Origin: Sulfuricurvum sp.
Lineage (GTDB): Bacteria > Campylobacterota > Campylobacteria > Campylobacterales > Sulfurimonadaceae
DNA: 64,000 nt
Direction of reading: 5' to 3'
Assembly: GCA_024637295.1 (NCBI GenBank)
Contig: JAGXFL010000002.1
Location: 62,001-126,000, forward strand
The position numbers and the translations under genes are program-made. Positions 34,495-43,791 of the stretch are shown here, in pieces (positions within the stretch are counted from its first letter, which is position 1; every line of letters begins with the position of its first letter). The notes beneath the pieces were generated by a model. It saw only the letters and a program-made list of their open reading frames with translations. It had not been told where the DNA came from and made no database searches.

Positions 34495-34499
34495 TATTA

Positions 34500-34532
34500 A
34501 TTTCGCTTTCTCAATGAAAGCGAAATATTTTT
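34500..34532. terminator. Strong bidirectional terminator before pckA end
   Basis: ATTTCGCTTTC (34500-34510) pairs perfectly with GAAAGCGAAAT (34516-34526), 11 bp, loop TCAAT, followed by TTTTTT. It serves the upstream plus-strand gene and probably pckA, whose stop is at 34533. Confidence 0.85.
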
Positions 34533-36119
34533 TCAGTCTATTACTTTTGGTCCCGCAGCAGAATAATCAAATCCGTTCTGTCCATCCGTATATTTTTTGA
34601 AATTGTTGATAAACAATCCAGCCAAATGATCACGCTGAACAAGGTATGCATCTTTGTCTTCCCATGCATTACGAGGGTTTAAGATCGTGGGATTGACACC
34701 TTTGAGTGTTGTCGGGATATTAAATCGGAAGGTATTGGTCGTATCAAATTCGCTTTCGTTAATAGAACCATCGAGGATAGCATGGATACACGCACGAGTA
34801 TCTTTAATACTCATACGTTTACCAACACCGTAACCGCCTCCTGTCCATCCAGTATTGACCAAATAAACATTAACATTGTGTTTATCAATCTTTTCACCTA
34901 AGAGTTTTGCATAAACAGTAGGATGCAGCGGTAAGAACGCTTCTCCAAAACATGAACTAAATGTTGCAACAGGCTCCGTGATACCGCGCTCAGTACCGGC
35001 AACTTTTGCTGTATAACCACTAAGAAAATAGTACATCGCCTGTTCTTTGGAAAGTTTACTGACGGGAGGGAGAACACCAAATGCATCTGCAGAGAGGAAG
35101 ATGATATTTTGCGGATGATCGGCTTGGAGTGACGATTGATGATTTTCAATGTGTTCAATTGGGTAAGAAACACGGGTATTTTCAGTCTTGGAACCATCAT
35201 TATAGTCGACCATTCCATCTTCATCATAGACAACATTTTCCAGTAGTGCGTTCTTTCGGATAGCGGCATGAATCTCAGGCTCACTAGACGCATCAAGATT
35301 GATCACTTTTGCATAACATCCACCCTCAAAGTTAAAGACACCATTGTCATCCCAGCCATGTTCATCATCACCGATGAGTGCACGTTCAGGATCTGTAGAA
35401 AGAGTTGTCTTACCTGTACCGCTTAGGCCGAAGAACAAACAAGTGTCACCATTAGGCCCCACATTGGCAGAACAGTGCATCGCCAGTTTACCTTCAAGTG
35501 GAAGCCAGTAGTTCATCATGGAGAAAATACCTTTTTTCATCTCGCCGCCGTACCACGTACCGCCGATGATACATAGATTTTCTTCTACGTTAAAGAGAAC
35601 AAACACTTCGGAGTTTAATCCATGGTTTTTCCATTGGTCATTAGTGGCTTTACAAGCATTCAGGACGGTAAATTGAGGTTTAAAAGAAGTCAGTTCAGAG
35701 GTTGTGGGACGGATAAACATGTTTTTGACAAAGTGAGACTGCCATGCGATTTCAGAGATAAACCGGACCGAGCGCTTGCTTTCATCACTTGCACCACAGT
35801 AAACATCCGTAACATAAAGGGATTTATTGGAAAGCTGTTCACGGGCTACTTCAAGTAATTCATTGAAGATTGCTTTATCGATAGGTTTATTAACGTCACC
35901 CCATGCTATGAACTTATTGGAAGGGTCTTCGTTGACAAAATATTTGTCTTTTGGACTGCGACCTGTGAAGATACCAGTGTCAACTGTCGTAGCACCACTG
36001 CTTGTAAGGGCACATTCGCCATTTTGCAACTCATGTTCAATCAACTCATCAAAGCTCAGATTATGGAAAATCTCCTGAGCGTTTTTAATCCCTAGCGTTT
36101 CAATCTCTGCGGATATCAT
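34533..36119 (-). CDS. pckA: ATP-dependent phosphoenolpyruvate carboxykinase
   Basis: 528 residues. It interconverts oxaloacetate plus ATP with PEP plus CO2. TGRSPKDKY (52-60), the metal/substrate segment [15 protein letters not shown], the P-loop [10 protein letters not shown] (231-240) and the GDDEHGW metal-binding segment are present, as is the [15 protein letters not shown] segment. In an autotroph-like metabolism it links the reductive TCA cycle to sugar synthesis, which is inference. It is a single-gene unit. Confidence 0.97.
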   Translation of the reverse strand: MISAEIETLGIKNAQEIFHNLSFDELIEHELQNGECALTSSGATTVDTGIFTGRSPKDKYFVNEDPSNKFIAWGDVNKPIDKAIFNELLEVAREQLSNKSLYVTDVYCGASDESKRSVRFISEIAWQSHFVKNMFIRPTTSELTSFKPQFTVLNACKATNDQWKNHGLNSEVFVLFNVEENLCIIGGTWYGGEMKKGIFSMMNYWLPLEGKLAMHCSANVGPNGDTCLFFGLSGTGKTTLSTDPERALIGDDEHGWDDNGVFNFEGGCYAKVINLDASSEPEIHAAIRKNALLENVVYDEDGMVDYNDGSKTENTRVSYPIEHIENHQSSLQADHPQNIIFLSADAFGVLPPVSKLSKEQAMYYFLSGYTAKVAGTERGITEPVATFSSCFGEAFLPLHPTVYAKLLGEKIDKHNVNVYLVNTGWTGGGYGVGKRMSIKDTRACIHAILDGSINESEFDTTNTFRFNIPTTLKGVNPTILNPRNAWEDKDAYLVQRDHLAGLFINNFKKYTDGQNGFDYSAAGPKVID

Positions 36120-36317
36120 GGTATTGCTGTCCCTTTATGTCTCGATACACTGCACCTGTAAAAGGTTGTAGTGACAATATGGCGCGAATTATACGCCCCT
36201 TATGTTTAATCGTAATTAAAGAGAATGAATTGTTTTGAAATTAAATAATAAATTATTATCCAATAGCTTATAGCATTAATTATTTTTTAAGAGTAAAAGG
36301 CACATAATGGTGTTCAG

Positions 36318-36342
36318 AGTTACGAGTGTAACTACTTTTTTT
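36318..36342 (+). promoter_or_regulatory. Terminator-like hairpin in the pseudopilin leader
   Basis: AGTTAC (36318-36323) pairs with GTAACT (36328-36333), loop GAGT, followed after AC by seven T (36336-36342). It ends 18 bases before the ATG of the first pseudopilin gene, just before the ribosome binding site AAGGAG. It could act as an attenuator or mark the end of a short upstream transcript. The 240 bases between pckA and this gene hold no ORF. Confidence 0.5.
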
Positions 36343-36360
36343 ATCTATAAGGAGTAAGCC

Positions 36361-36825
36361 ATGAAACGTTCTGGTTTTACTATGATCGAGTTGATCTTCG
36401 TTATCGTTATTCTTGGTATTTTGGCAGCAGTTGCCATTCCTAAATTGGCAGCAACACGTGATGATGCTACTATTGCTAAAATGGCTACAAATGCAGCAAC
36501 CCTAGTAAGTGATTACGGCGCTGCATATACAGCAGCACCTGCTGGATTTGATGCCAATCAAACATGGACAAATGTTACGGGTGTTGCAACTGAAACTGCT
36601 GCAGGTACGCCTACAGCTACTACTACAGCACTTACGACGGCAGTTTTATTGACAGATGGTACTAATACATGTGTTACATTTACACCATCTCAGTCTGTTG
36701 CTGGTGGACAGTATGACAGATTGACAGTTACAACAGGTACAACTGGTACAGTTTGTACGGCAGTTGCTGCTAAAGTCGCATCTATAACAAAAGCGCATAC
36801 GTTTGGTGGAACAGGCGTACAGTAA
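36361..36825 (+). CDS. Type IV pilin-like protein (pseudopilin)
   Basis: 154 residues with a class III prepilin signal: short basic leader MKRSG, cleavage before FTMIEL with Glu at +5, then the hydrophobic helix (IFVIVILGILAAVAIP). The C-terminal part is Thr/Ala-rich with two cysteines (NTCVTF and GTVCTA) that could form a disulfide. It fits a pseudopilin of a type II secretion or DNA-uptake apparatus. A close paralog follows at 36924 and the two share almost the same first 35 residues. Confidence 0.88.
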   Translation: MKRSGFTMIELIFVIVILGILAAVAIPKLAATRDDATIAKMATNAATLVSDYGAAYTAAPAGFDANQTWTNVTGVATETAAGTPTATTTALTTAVLLTDGTNTCVTFTPSQSVAGGQYDRLTVTTGTTGTVCTAVAAKVASITKAHTFGGTGVQ

Positions 36826-36831
36826 GTTATT

Positions 36832-36859
36832 TTGTGTCACCATATGGTGACACAATTTT
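36832..36859 (+). terminator. Strong terminator between the two pseudopilin genes
   Basis: TTGTGTCACC (36832-36841) pairs perfectly with GGTGACACAA (36846-36855), loop ATAT, followed by TTTT. The arms form one 24-base perfect palindrome, so it may act on both strands. Confidence 0.8.
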
Positions 36860-36923
36860 AAATATTGAATTGACTTTTGGGATTGTTTTTCAATCATAGA
36901 ATTCAGCGCAATAGGATTGAAAT

Positions 36924-37361
36924 ATGAGACGTACTGCATTTACCATGATCGAGCTTGTTTTTGTTATCGTAATTTTGGGTATTTTGGCTGCTGTTGCGAT
37001 TCCTCATCTTGCCGCAACGCGTGATGACGCAGAGGTTGCCAAAGGGCGTAGTGATGTTGCGGCTATTCGTTCAGCAATAGTGAGTGAGCGGCAGGGTCGG
37101 TTACTGCAAGGGGATAGTGCTTATATTTCAGAATTGGATGGCAATGTCACAGCCGGTGCTGAAGGAGTGTCTCTGTTTAATAATGGTCTATTGCAATATG
37201 GAGTCATTACTGCTAATAAAAATGGGCATTGGATGAAGACAGGAACGAATGCCTATACGTTCCAAGTAATGGGAGATCCAGTTGCATTTACCTATACACA
37301 AGCCACAGGTGCGTTTGATTGTACTCATACTAATGCAAACTGTAAACTTCTAACAGAGTAA
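36924..37361 (+). CDS. Type IV pilin-like protein (pseudopilin), second copy
   Basis: 145 residues. The leader MRRTA is followed by FTMIEL and a hydrophobic helix nearly identical to the first pseudopilin, then a different globular part with a C-terminal Cys pair (DCTHTNANC). The residue before the cleavage site is Ala rather than the usual Gly. Prepilin peptidases can tolerate Ala poorly to moderately, so processing may be slower. It is followed immediately by priA. Confidence 0.87.
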   Translation: MRRTAFTMIELVFVIVILGILAAVAIPHLAATRDDAEVAKGRSDVAAIRSAIVSERQGRLLQGDSAYISELDGNVTAGAEGVSLFNNGLLQYGVITANKNGHWMKTGTNAYTFQVMGDPVAFTYTQATGAFDCTHTNANCKLLTE

Positions 37362-37382
37362 AATCTGAAGTATTTTTATCAA

Positions 37383-39230
37383 ATGGCCCTTTTGGGCTCT
37401 CCACTCGAACCGCTTACGTATCACAGTGATTTTCTCCTAGAGATGGGTATGCAAGTTGCGCTTAACTTGAGCAAGCGTGAGATGAAGGGTGTTGTGATTG
37501 AGAATACTCAACAGCCTGCATTTAAAACACAGCCTATCGGTGATCTTCTCCCTTTTTATTTTTCAGCTTCTCAGATCAAGATGGCACAGTTTATGGCTGA
37601 GTATTACGGATGTTCATTGGGAGAAACCATTAATCTATTTGTTCCATATTCCGTTCGCCCTGAGCCTGTCGAAGGGTTCATGGTTCGACAGGCTCACCAC
37701 GAACGGGTGGCTATCGATGTAACCCTCTCGTCAACACAAGAAGAAGCCCTCAGTTTTATTCGTGCTCATCCAGTATCACTGTTGTTCGGTGATACGGGTG
37801 CGGGGAAAAGCGAAATCTATATGAAGCGTATGGATGAGATTTTGAGCGAGGGGAAACGGGCACTGCTGTTACTGCCTGAGATCTCACTGACCCCTCAAAT
37901 GGAGGAGCGTTTCAAGCACCATTTTGGAGAAATTTTCGTGTTGTGGCACTCGAAGATGACTCCAAAGCAAAAAAAAATTGCGTTAGAAAAAATTTATAAT
38001 GGTAGTGCACGTATCATTGCCGGTCCACGATCGGCGCTGTTTTTGCCGATCAAAGATCTGGGGATCATCGTGGTGGACGAAGAGCACGATGAGAGCTATA
38101 AATCCTCTTCGCGTCCACGTTACCATGCACGAGACATGGCTATCTATACGGGTAAGATACTCACTATCCCTGTAGTGCTTGGGAGTGCGACACCCAGTTT
38201 GTCCAGTTATGCCAAATATCCTTATTTTCGATTACGTGGCGGATATTATACCTCTAAGCGGACGTTTGTATTCGAACCCTCTGTTGAGGCATTAACGCCG
38301 TCTATTGATGAAGCGATTGTTAAAAATTATCACGAAAATCATCAAGGGATTGTTTTTATCCCTACGCGGGCGAATTTCAAGTACATGATGTGTGAGTCGT
38401 GCGGTTATACGATTGAGTGCCCGTTTTGCAGTGTGGGAATGAGTTTGCACCGTAATGCAAAAGCGTTGAAGTGTCACTATTGTAACTATACCGAAGTATT
38501 ACCGCGCCTTTGTCCTAAGTGTCAAAGTTCAAAACTCACTAATTCACGGTTAGGGACAGCGGAAGCAGTGGAGCATATGCGAACCCTGAGTGATGAAATG
38601 AAGGTGGCGCAGTTTGATCGTGATATGATAACGACGCAAAACAAGCTAATCAAGACGCTCAAAGCGTTTAACAATCGTGAAATTGATTTGCTCGTAGGGA
38701 CGCAGATGCTCTCTAAGGGGCATGACTATCACGATATCACACTTGCGGTCGTAATGGGAATCGATAATCTGTTGGCGCAAGCGGACTACCGTTCAAGGGA
38801 AAAAGCCCTTTCGCTGCTGATCCAAATCGCTGGACGCAGTGGACGTAAAGACGATTCTACTGTCATTGTACAGAGTTTTAATGAGTCGTTTTTTAGAGAG
38901 TATTTGGACGATTATGAACTCTTCTTACAAAGTGAACTGCGTTTGAGAGAGGGTAAATATCCGCCAAGTAAAAAATTGGCTAGGCTTTTGTATTCACATG
39001 CTAATGGTCTTAAAGCCAAAGAGGTGATGGAAGAGGCAAGTGAACAATTGAGTACTATTCCTACGATTGAAGTGGTCGGATATGGAGCGTCTCCGATTGA
39101 GAAGATCGGGGGAAAATACCGTTTTCAGATTTTACTGCGCAGTGGCAAAAGTACCCAGCTCATACGTGCGATCAAGTCTGTTAAATCTCCTCTATGTGAG
39201 ATCGATATGGACCCTATAGAATTTACGTAA
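37383..39230 (+). CDS. priA: Primosomal protein N' (replication restart helicase)
   Basis: 615 residues, shorter than enterobacterial PriA but usual for this phylum. Domains: N-terminal 3'-end-binding part (1-80), helicase Walker A GDTGAGKS, DEEH box in VVVDEEHDESYK, zinc-binding cysteines in CESCGYTIECPFC and CHYCNY...CPKCQ, and the C-terminal helicase part. A 57-base palindromic insert at 37651-37707 adds about 19 residues (90-108) between the first two domains without breaking the frame. The start may be earlier: CTG at 37365 would add KYFYQ, a segment usual in PriA. Upstream is the second pseudopilin gene. Confidence 0.92.
   Translation: MALLGSPLEPLTYHSDFLLEMGMQVALNLSKREMKGVVIENTQQPAFKTQPIGDLLPFYFSASQIKMAQFMAEYYGCSLGETINLFVPYSVRPEPVEGFMVRQAHHERVAIDVTLSSTQEEALSFIRAHPVSLLFGDTGAGKSEIYMKRMDEILSEGKRALLLLPEISLTPQMEERFKHHFGEIFVLWHSKMTPKQKKIALEKIYNGSARIIAGPRSALFLPIKDLGIIVVDEEHDESYKSSSRPRYHARDMAIYTGKILTIPVVLGSATPSLSSYAKYPYFRLRGGYYTSKRTFVFEPSVEALTPSIDEAIVKNYHENHQGIVFIPTRANFKYMMCESCGYTIECPFCSVGMSLHRNAKALKCHYCNYTEVLPRLCPKCQSSKLTNSRLGTAEAVEHMRTLSDEMKVAQFDRDMITTQNKLIKTLKAFNNREIDLLVGTQMLSKGHDYHDITLAVVMGIDNLLAQADYRSREKALSLLIQIAGRSGRKDDSTVIVQSFNESFFREYLDDYELFLQSELRLREGKYPPSKKLARLLYSHANGLKAKEVMEEASEQLSTIPTIEVVGYGASPIEKIGGKYRFQILLRSGKSTQLIRAIKSVKSPLCEIDMDPIEFT
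37651..37707. repeat. Palindromic element inserted in frame in priA
   Basis: Left arm 37651-37675 and right arm 37682-37706 are inverted copies matching at 20 of 25 positions (CCGTTCG, then TGAGCCTGTCGAA). The total is 57 bases, a multiple of three. It translates to SVRPEPVEG followed by FMVRQAHHER. As I recall, RPEPVEG/VRQAHHER-type peptides are a translation signature of dispersed palindromic repeats in various bacterial genomes. Confidence 0.75.
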
Positions 39231-39260
39231 AATTAACGTGTTAAAAGCTACAATCCTCCT

Positions 39261-40322
39261 ATGATTACACGTTACCCTACCAAAAAAATATACGTCGGAA
39301 ATGTTGCCATCGGTGGAGATGCTCCTATATCCGTACAATCGATGACCTATTCTCGTACGTCGGATGTGGCCGCAACCGTCGAGCAGATCAATCGTCTCCA
39401 TTTCGCAGGGTGCGATATCGTCCGTGTTGCTGTTCCTGAAGAGGCGGACGCGTTGGCACTCAAAGCGATCAAAGAACAGATTTCACTTCCCTTGGTCGCT
39501 GATATTCATTTCAACTATAAACTCGCGCTTATTGCTGCGGAAGTAGTCGATTGTATCCGTTTTAATCCCGGAAATATCGGAGAAAAATCGCGTATCAAAG
39601 AGATTGTAAAAGCGTGTCAGGAGAGGAATATTCCTATTCGCATCGGGGTAAATGCGGGAAGTCTTGAAAAAGAGTTTGAACAACGGTACGGTCAAACAGC
39701 CGAAGGTATGGTTGCTTCTGCTGAATACAACATCAAGTTTCTCGAAGATTTAGGGTTTACCGATATTAAAGTATCACTCAAAGCCAGTGATGTACAGCGC
39801 ACTGTGGATGCGTATCGACTGTTGCGTCCGAAAAATGACTATCCGTTTCATCTGGGTGTGACGGAAGCGGGGACAATTTTTCACGCAACGATCAAAAGCG
39901 CTATCGGTCTTGGGGCACTATTGCTTGATGGAATCGGTGATACGATGCGTGTATCGATCACGGGTGAGCTTGAAGAAGAGATCAAAGTGGGGCGTGCGAT
40001 ACTCAAAGACAGTGGGGCGGCAAAAGATGGGGTGAATATCATCTCTTGTCCTACTTGCGGGCGTATAGAAGCAGATTTGGTCTCTGCGGTTGCGGTCATC
40101 GAAGAGCGTACTAAGCACATCAAAAAACCGTTGGATATTTCGGTCATGGGATGTGTGGTCAATGCCATCGGTGAAGCAAAGCATGCCGATGTGGCTATCG
40201 CGTACGGCAAAGGCTCCGGTTTGGTCATGGTCAAGGGGGAAGTGGTCGCACGGTTGAATGAAGATGAGCTCGTCGACCGTTTTGTAGCAGAGGTCGAAAA
40301 AATGGCCAAGGAAGAGGAGTAA
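39261..40322 (+). CDS. ispG: 4-hydroxy-3-methylbut-2-enyl diphosphate synthase
   Basis: 353 residues; the penultimate enzyme of the MEP isoprenoid pathway, a [4Fe-4S] protein. [18 protein letters not shown] in pieces at the N-terminus, [20 protein letters not shown] and the cluster ligands in SCPTCGR and [11 protein letters not shown] are visible. It is preceded by priA and followed three bases later by dnaB, in a plus-strand run. Confidence 0.96.
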   Translation: MITRYPTKKIYVGNVAIGGDAPISVQSMTYSRTSDVAATVEQINRLHFAGCDIVRVAVPEEADALALKAIKEQISLPLVADIHFNYKLALIAAEVVDCIRFNPGNIGEKSRIKEIVKACQERNIPIRIGVNAGSLEKEFEQRYGQTAEGMVASAEYNIKFLEDLGFTDIKVSLKASDVQRTVDAYRLLRPKNDYPFHLGVTEAGTIFHATIKSAIGLGALLLDGIGDTMRVSITGELEEEIKVGRAILKDSGAAKDGVNIISCPTCGRIEADLVSAVAVIEERTKHIKKPLDISVMGCVVNAIGEAKHADVAIAYGKGSGLVMVKGEVVARLNEDELVDRFVAEVEKMAKEEE

Positions 40323-40324
40323 AA

Positions 40325-41773
40325 GTGGAAGAATCGCTTTATAACCTGGCCTTTGAACGTTCTGTTTTAAGTTCTATTATCTTTGACCCTGCACAATTTG
40401 ATGATTTTGAAGCGGTCTTGGTTCCTGAGGATTTTTATCTCGCGGCACATCAAGAGATATACCGTTCGATGCTTACCCTTGCTCGCCGTGATTTGCCTAT
40501 CGATGAAGAGTTTGTAAAAAAAGAGCTTATTGGTCGACAAAAGTTTGATGAACGGGTTATGGTCGATATCCTCACCGCCAATCCAATTTCCAATACGACG
40601 GCGTATGTCCAAGAGATAAAAGACAAGGCAATGAAGCGTCATTTGTTGACGCTTACCACTGAGATCAAGCGTGTAACGATGAGCGAAGATCTTTGCGGTG
40701 CTGATGTTGTGGATATGGTTGAAAAAAAGTTGTATGAGATCACTCAAAATTCAACGGCCACCGATTTTAAAGATGCCCCTCAAATCACCGAAGAGACACT
40801 CGCCTATATCCAAGAGATGCGTAGTCGCGGGGATGCGGTTTTGGTCGGGGTTGATACCGGATTTGCCGAGCTTAACAAGATGACGACTGGTTTTGGAAAA
40901 GGGGATCTGGTCATCGTTGCCGCGCGTCCTGCAATGGGGAAAACATCATTTGCTCTGAATATGATTCAAAACCTGCTCGATAAGGGAAAAGGGGTTGCTT
41001 TTTTCTCGCTGGAGATGCCGGCAGAACAGTTGATGTTACGACTTTTGAGTGTACAGACTTCTATTCAGCTTCAACGGTTACGTTTAGGGGATATGAATCC
41101 AGAAGAGTATAAACGGCTTAACGATGCAGTGGACAAGATGAAACACAGCAAACTTTTTGTGGACGATCACGGCTCTTTGAACATCAATCAGCTTCGTTCA
41201 AAATTGCGTAAACTCAAAAGCCGCCATCCAGAGATTGAACTGGCTGTCATCGACTATCTCCAAATTATGAGCGGAGTCGGGGGGAAAGATCGTCACCTAG
41301 AGGTGAGTGAAATATCACGTGGTCTGAAAATGCTGGCTCGTGAGTTGGAAATCCCTATCGTCGCCCTCTCTCAGCTGAATCGTTCCCTCGAGTCACGCTC
41401 CGATAAGCGCCCGATGCTCAGCGATATTCGTGAGTCGGGGTCAATCGAGCAGGATGCCGATATCATCCTCTTTGTCTATCGTAACGATGTCTATTTGTAC
41501 AAAGAGGAAAAAGAGCGGGAAAAAGATGCCATTGCCTCGGGTAAAGAGTTTATCTCCAAGTACGTGGAAAAAGAGGAAGAAGAAGCGGAGATCATTATCG
41601 GGAAACAGCGTAACGGTCCCACAGGGCATGTGAAATTGATGTTCCAGAAAAAATTCACCCGTTTTGTGGACAAGCCGACGTTTGGCGCGGCGCAGATCGT
41701 GTATGAAAGCATTGATATGAAACCCGCAGTTATGGGTGTCACAGATGAGAACTTCTCCATGCCGATTATATAG
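40325..41773 (+). CDS. dnaB: Replicative DNA helicase
   Basis: 482 residues, starting with GTG two bases after the ispG stop. The N-terminal DnaB domain (EESLYNLAFERSVLS onward), a linker helix, and the RecA-like domain with Walker A RPAMGKTSFA, Walker B LAVIDYLQIM and the DIRESGSIEQDAD motif are clear. Between the last two helicase segments there is a strongly charged Lys/Glu-rich helical stretch (KEEKEREKDA...EKEEEEAEI) as in other Campylobacterota DnaB. It shares a base with the start of comEC. Confidence 0.97.
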   Translation: MEESLYNLAFERSVLSSIIFDPAQFDDFEAVLVPEDFYLAAHQEIYRSMLTLARRDLPIDEEFVKKELIGRQKFDERVMVDILTANPISNTTAYVQEIKDKAMKRHLLTLTTEIKRVTMSEDLCGADVVDMVEKKLYEITQNSTATDFKDAPQITEETLAYIQEMRSRGDAVLVGVDTGFAELNKMTTGFGKGDLVIVAARPAMGKTSFALNMIQNLLDKGKGVAFFSLEMPAEQLMLRLLSVQTSIQLQRLRLGDMNPEEYKRLNDAVDKMKHSKLFVDDHGSLNINQLRSKLRKLKSRHPEIELAVIDYLQIMSGVGGKDRHLEVSEISRGLKMLARELEIPIVALSQLNRSLESRSDKRPMLSDIRESGSIEQDADIILFVYRNDVYLYKEEKEREKDAIASGKEFISKYVEKEEEEAEIIIGKQRNGPTGHVKLMFQKKFTRFVDKPTFGAAQIVYESIDMKPAVMGVTDENFSMPII

Positions 41774-43035
41774 TGTCCAAATTAGAGAGTATTGAGCTTT
41801 TCGATCGCAAAAGCGGCTCTCTTTTTGTTCTTTTCCTCCTTTTAATCGCTTCTCTTTCACTTTCGCTAGAATATTCCAATTTTAAGCAATTTAAACGTTT
41901 TGATGATCCGCTCATACGTGCCCAAGTGATCGATCAAGAGGTACGGCTCATTAATGATGAACCTAAGACCTCTATGAAACTGCGTCTGGATAATGGATCG
42001 CTTTGCCGATGTGTCATGAGCCCCTATTTGCGTGATCTACGCGGGCGTGAAGTATTGGTTGAACTGCAAGTGGCAAAAATCACTTTTTTGGATTATCTCA
42101 AAGGGTTTCGGACACGTGGAAGTATTCAAGAGGTATATCCATATTTGAGTCTCAAAGAGCGCTGGTATCGTATCATCGCGTCAGCTCATGATGAGCAAAG
42201 GATGAAAGAGCTTTACGGAGCATTGTTTGTGGCAACACCTATGAGTCAAGAGTTCCAAGTGCTCGTGGGGGCAATGGGATTGAGTCATATTCTCTCTATC
42301 AGTGGGTATCATTTTGGAATACTAAGTGTGATTGCTTTTTTCTTTCTTCGTCCGATGTATCGATGGTTTCAGGAACGCTATTTCCCTTATCGTCATGGTA
42401 ATCGTGATCTTTTTTTTGTGGTATTGGGGCTTTTGTTTATCTATCTATGGGCGCTTGAGTTTATTCCCCCTATGATGAGATCGTTTGGAATGTTGTGCGT
42501 AGGGTATTTTTTACATGATCGAGGGATAAAAATTATCTCTTTTCAGACGTTGTTTATTGCTTTGGGAATACTGCTCGCTTTTTTTCCGAAGCTCTTCTTT
42601 TCTCTGGGCTTTTGGTTTTCATCTTTTGGGGTATTGAGTATCTTCATTTTTATCCGTTATTATGAGCATTGGAAGGTATGGCAGATATTTTTGGCATTGC
42701 ATTTTTGGTGTTATGCGGTGATGCTCCCGATTTCATTGGCTATTTTTGGAACGTTTGGATTTTGGCATATAGGATCGATTCCGCTGGCACTGCTTTTTAA
42801 TCTCTATTATCCGGCCGTTTTGGTATTGCATCTGACCCCTTGGGGGGATTTATTTGACCCCTATTTAATCCAGCTTTTCAATGCAGGGGATATGCATACG
42901 GTGAGCATACCGATGGGTATCGGGATTTTAAGTATTGTGCTGGCCATTATTGCGATGCGTTTCAAGATCGCGTTTTGGGCTTTGGGTATTTTGGGCAGCG
43001 CTACGTTGATAGGCGCGGTTTATCAAATAGCATAA
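41773..43035 (+). CDS. comEC: ComEC/Rec2-family DNA uptake channel, short form
   Basis: 420 residues starting with GTG overlapping the dnaB stop. An N-terminal OB-like part (DUF4131 region) with Cys residues near LCRCVMSPYLRDLRG is followed by the Competence domain GLSHILSISGYHFGILS and about ten membrane helices. The C-terminal metallo-beta-lactamase-like domain of long ComEC proteins is absent, as is usual for Campylobacterota. It would carry single-stranded DNA across the inner membrane. The last 108 bases overlap the convergent yihY gene. Confidence 0.85.
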   Translation: MSKLESIELFDRKSGSLFVLFLLLIASLSLSLEYSNFKQFKRFDDPLIRAQVIDQEVRLINDEPKTSMKLRLDNGSLCRCVMSPYLRDLRGREVLVELQVAKITFLDYLKGFRTRGSIQEVYPYLSLKERWYRIIASAHDEQRMKELYGALFVATPMSQEFQVLVGAMGLSHILSISGYHFGILSVIAFFFLRPMYRWFQERYFPYRHGNRDLFFVVLGLLFIYLWALEFIPPMMRSFGMLCVGYFLHDRGIKIISFQTLFIALGILLAFFPKLFFSLGFWFSSFGVLSIFIFIRYYEHWKVWQIFLALHFWCYAVMLPISLAIFGTFGFWHIGSIPLALLFNLYYPAVLVLHLTPWGDLFDPYLIQLFNAGDMHTVSIPMGIGILSIVLAIIAMRFKIAFWALGILGSATLIGAVYQIA

Positions 43036-43788
43036 CTTCATCCCATAGATGACAATGATCCACGAGAGATAGATCCATAAGAAGAAGAAGATAAGAGCCG
43101 AAAATGAACCGTACATGGTTGTATAGGTTTTGTTGTAAAAAACGTATTGGACAAAACTGTTTTTAGCCATTCCCCATACCAATGCAACGATAAAAGAGCT
43201 GATGGCAGCAGCCTTGGGAGAGATGTTGGCATTGACAGCGATTTTATAGATAAGAAAAAAGATTCCCCACAGCAGTAAAAAAGGAAAAATAGAAAGGGCA
43301 TTGAGTGCAATCCCGCTCATATGGGATTGGAGATACGCTTCAAGACTCATGGAGGCGATCAAGACGATTGGGGTGAGTGTGATAAGGGTCCAATACGTGG
43401 TGATGGACTCCCAGACGCCGCGTTGTTGCGATTTGAAAATTTTTCCGACAATGTGTTCAAAGTTTTGAAAAAATAACAAAGAGGAAACCACCATTGTTGT
43501 AAAGCCGATGACCCCTAACTGAACCGAGTTTTTGAAAAATGATTCGAGATAGCCTGCGATGGCAGCCGTTTGAACGGGCATGATACTGTCAAAAATAAAG
43601 ACTTGGATTTTACCGTATTGTTCACTAAATACGGGGACATTGGCAATGAGACTTAAAGAGATAATGAGCAAGGGAACGACGGTAAAGATGGTGTAAAAAC
43701 TTAAACTAGACGCGTAAACGGTAATGTCACGATCAAACATCATCAGGATAAACAGTTTGAGATGTTTGAACGCAGCTTTGATCTTCAT
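42928..43788 (-). CDS. yihY: YihY/BrkB family inner-membrane protein
   Basis: 286 residues with six membrane helices. Family markers are SLSFYTIFTVVPLLI near the N-terminus, the AKNSFVQYVFYNKTYTTMYGSFSAL region, and the FLWIYLSWIIVIYG helix. Function of the family is unsettled. The C-terminal 30 residues, which are hydrophilic (QNTQSPKRDLE), are encoded antisense to the end of comEC and may be an extension of a shorter ancestral protein. Confidence 0.85.
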   Translation of the reverse strand: MKIKAAFKHLKLFILMMFDRDITVYASSLSFYTIFTVVPLLIISLSLIANVPVFSEQYGKIQVFIFDSIMPVQTAAIAGYLESFFKNSVQLGVIGFTTMVVSSLLFFQNFEHIVGKIFKSQQRGVWESITTYWTLITLTPIVLIASMSLEAYLQSHMSGIALNALSIFPFLLLWGIFFLIYKIAVNANISPKAAAISSFIVALVWGMAKNSFVQYVFYNKTYTTMYGSFSALIFFFLWIYLSWIIVIYGMKLCYLINRAYQRSAAQNTQSPKRDLETHRNNGQHNT

Positions 43789-43791
43789 AGT

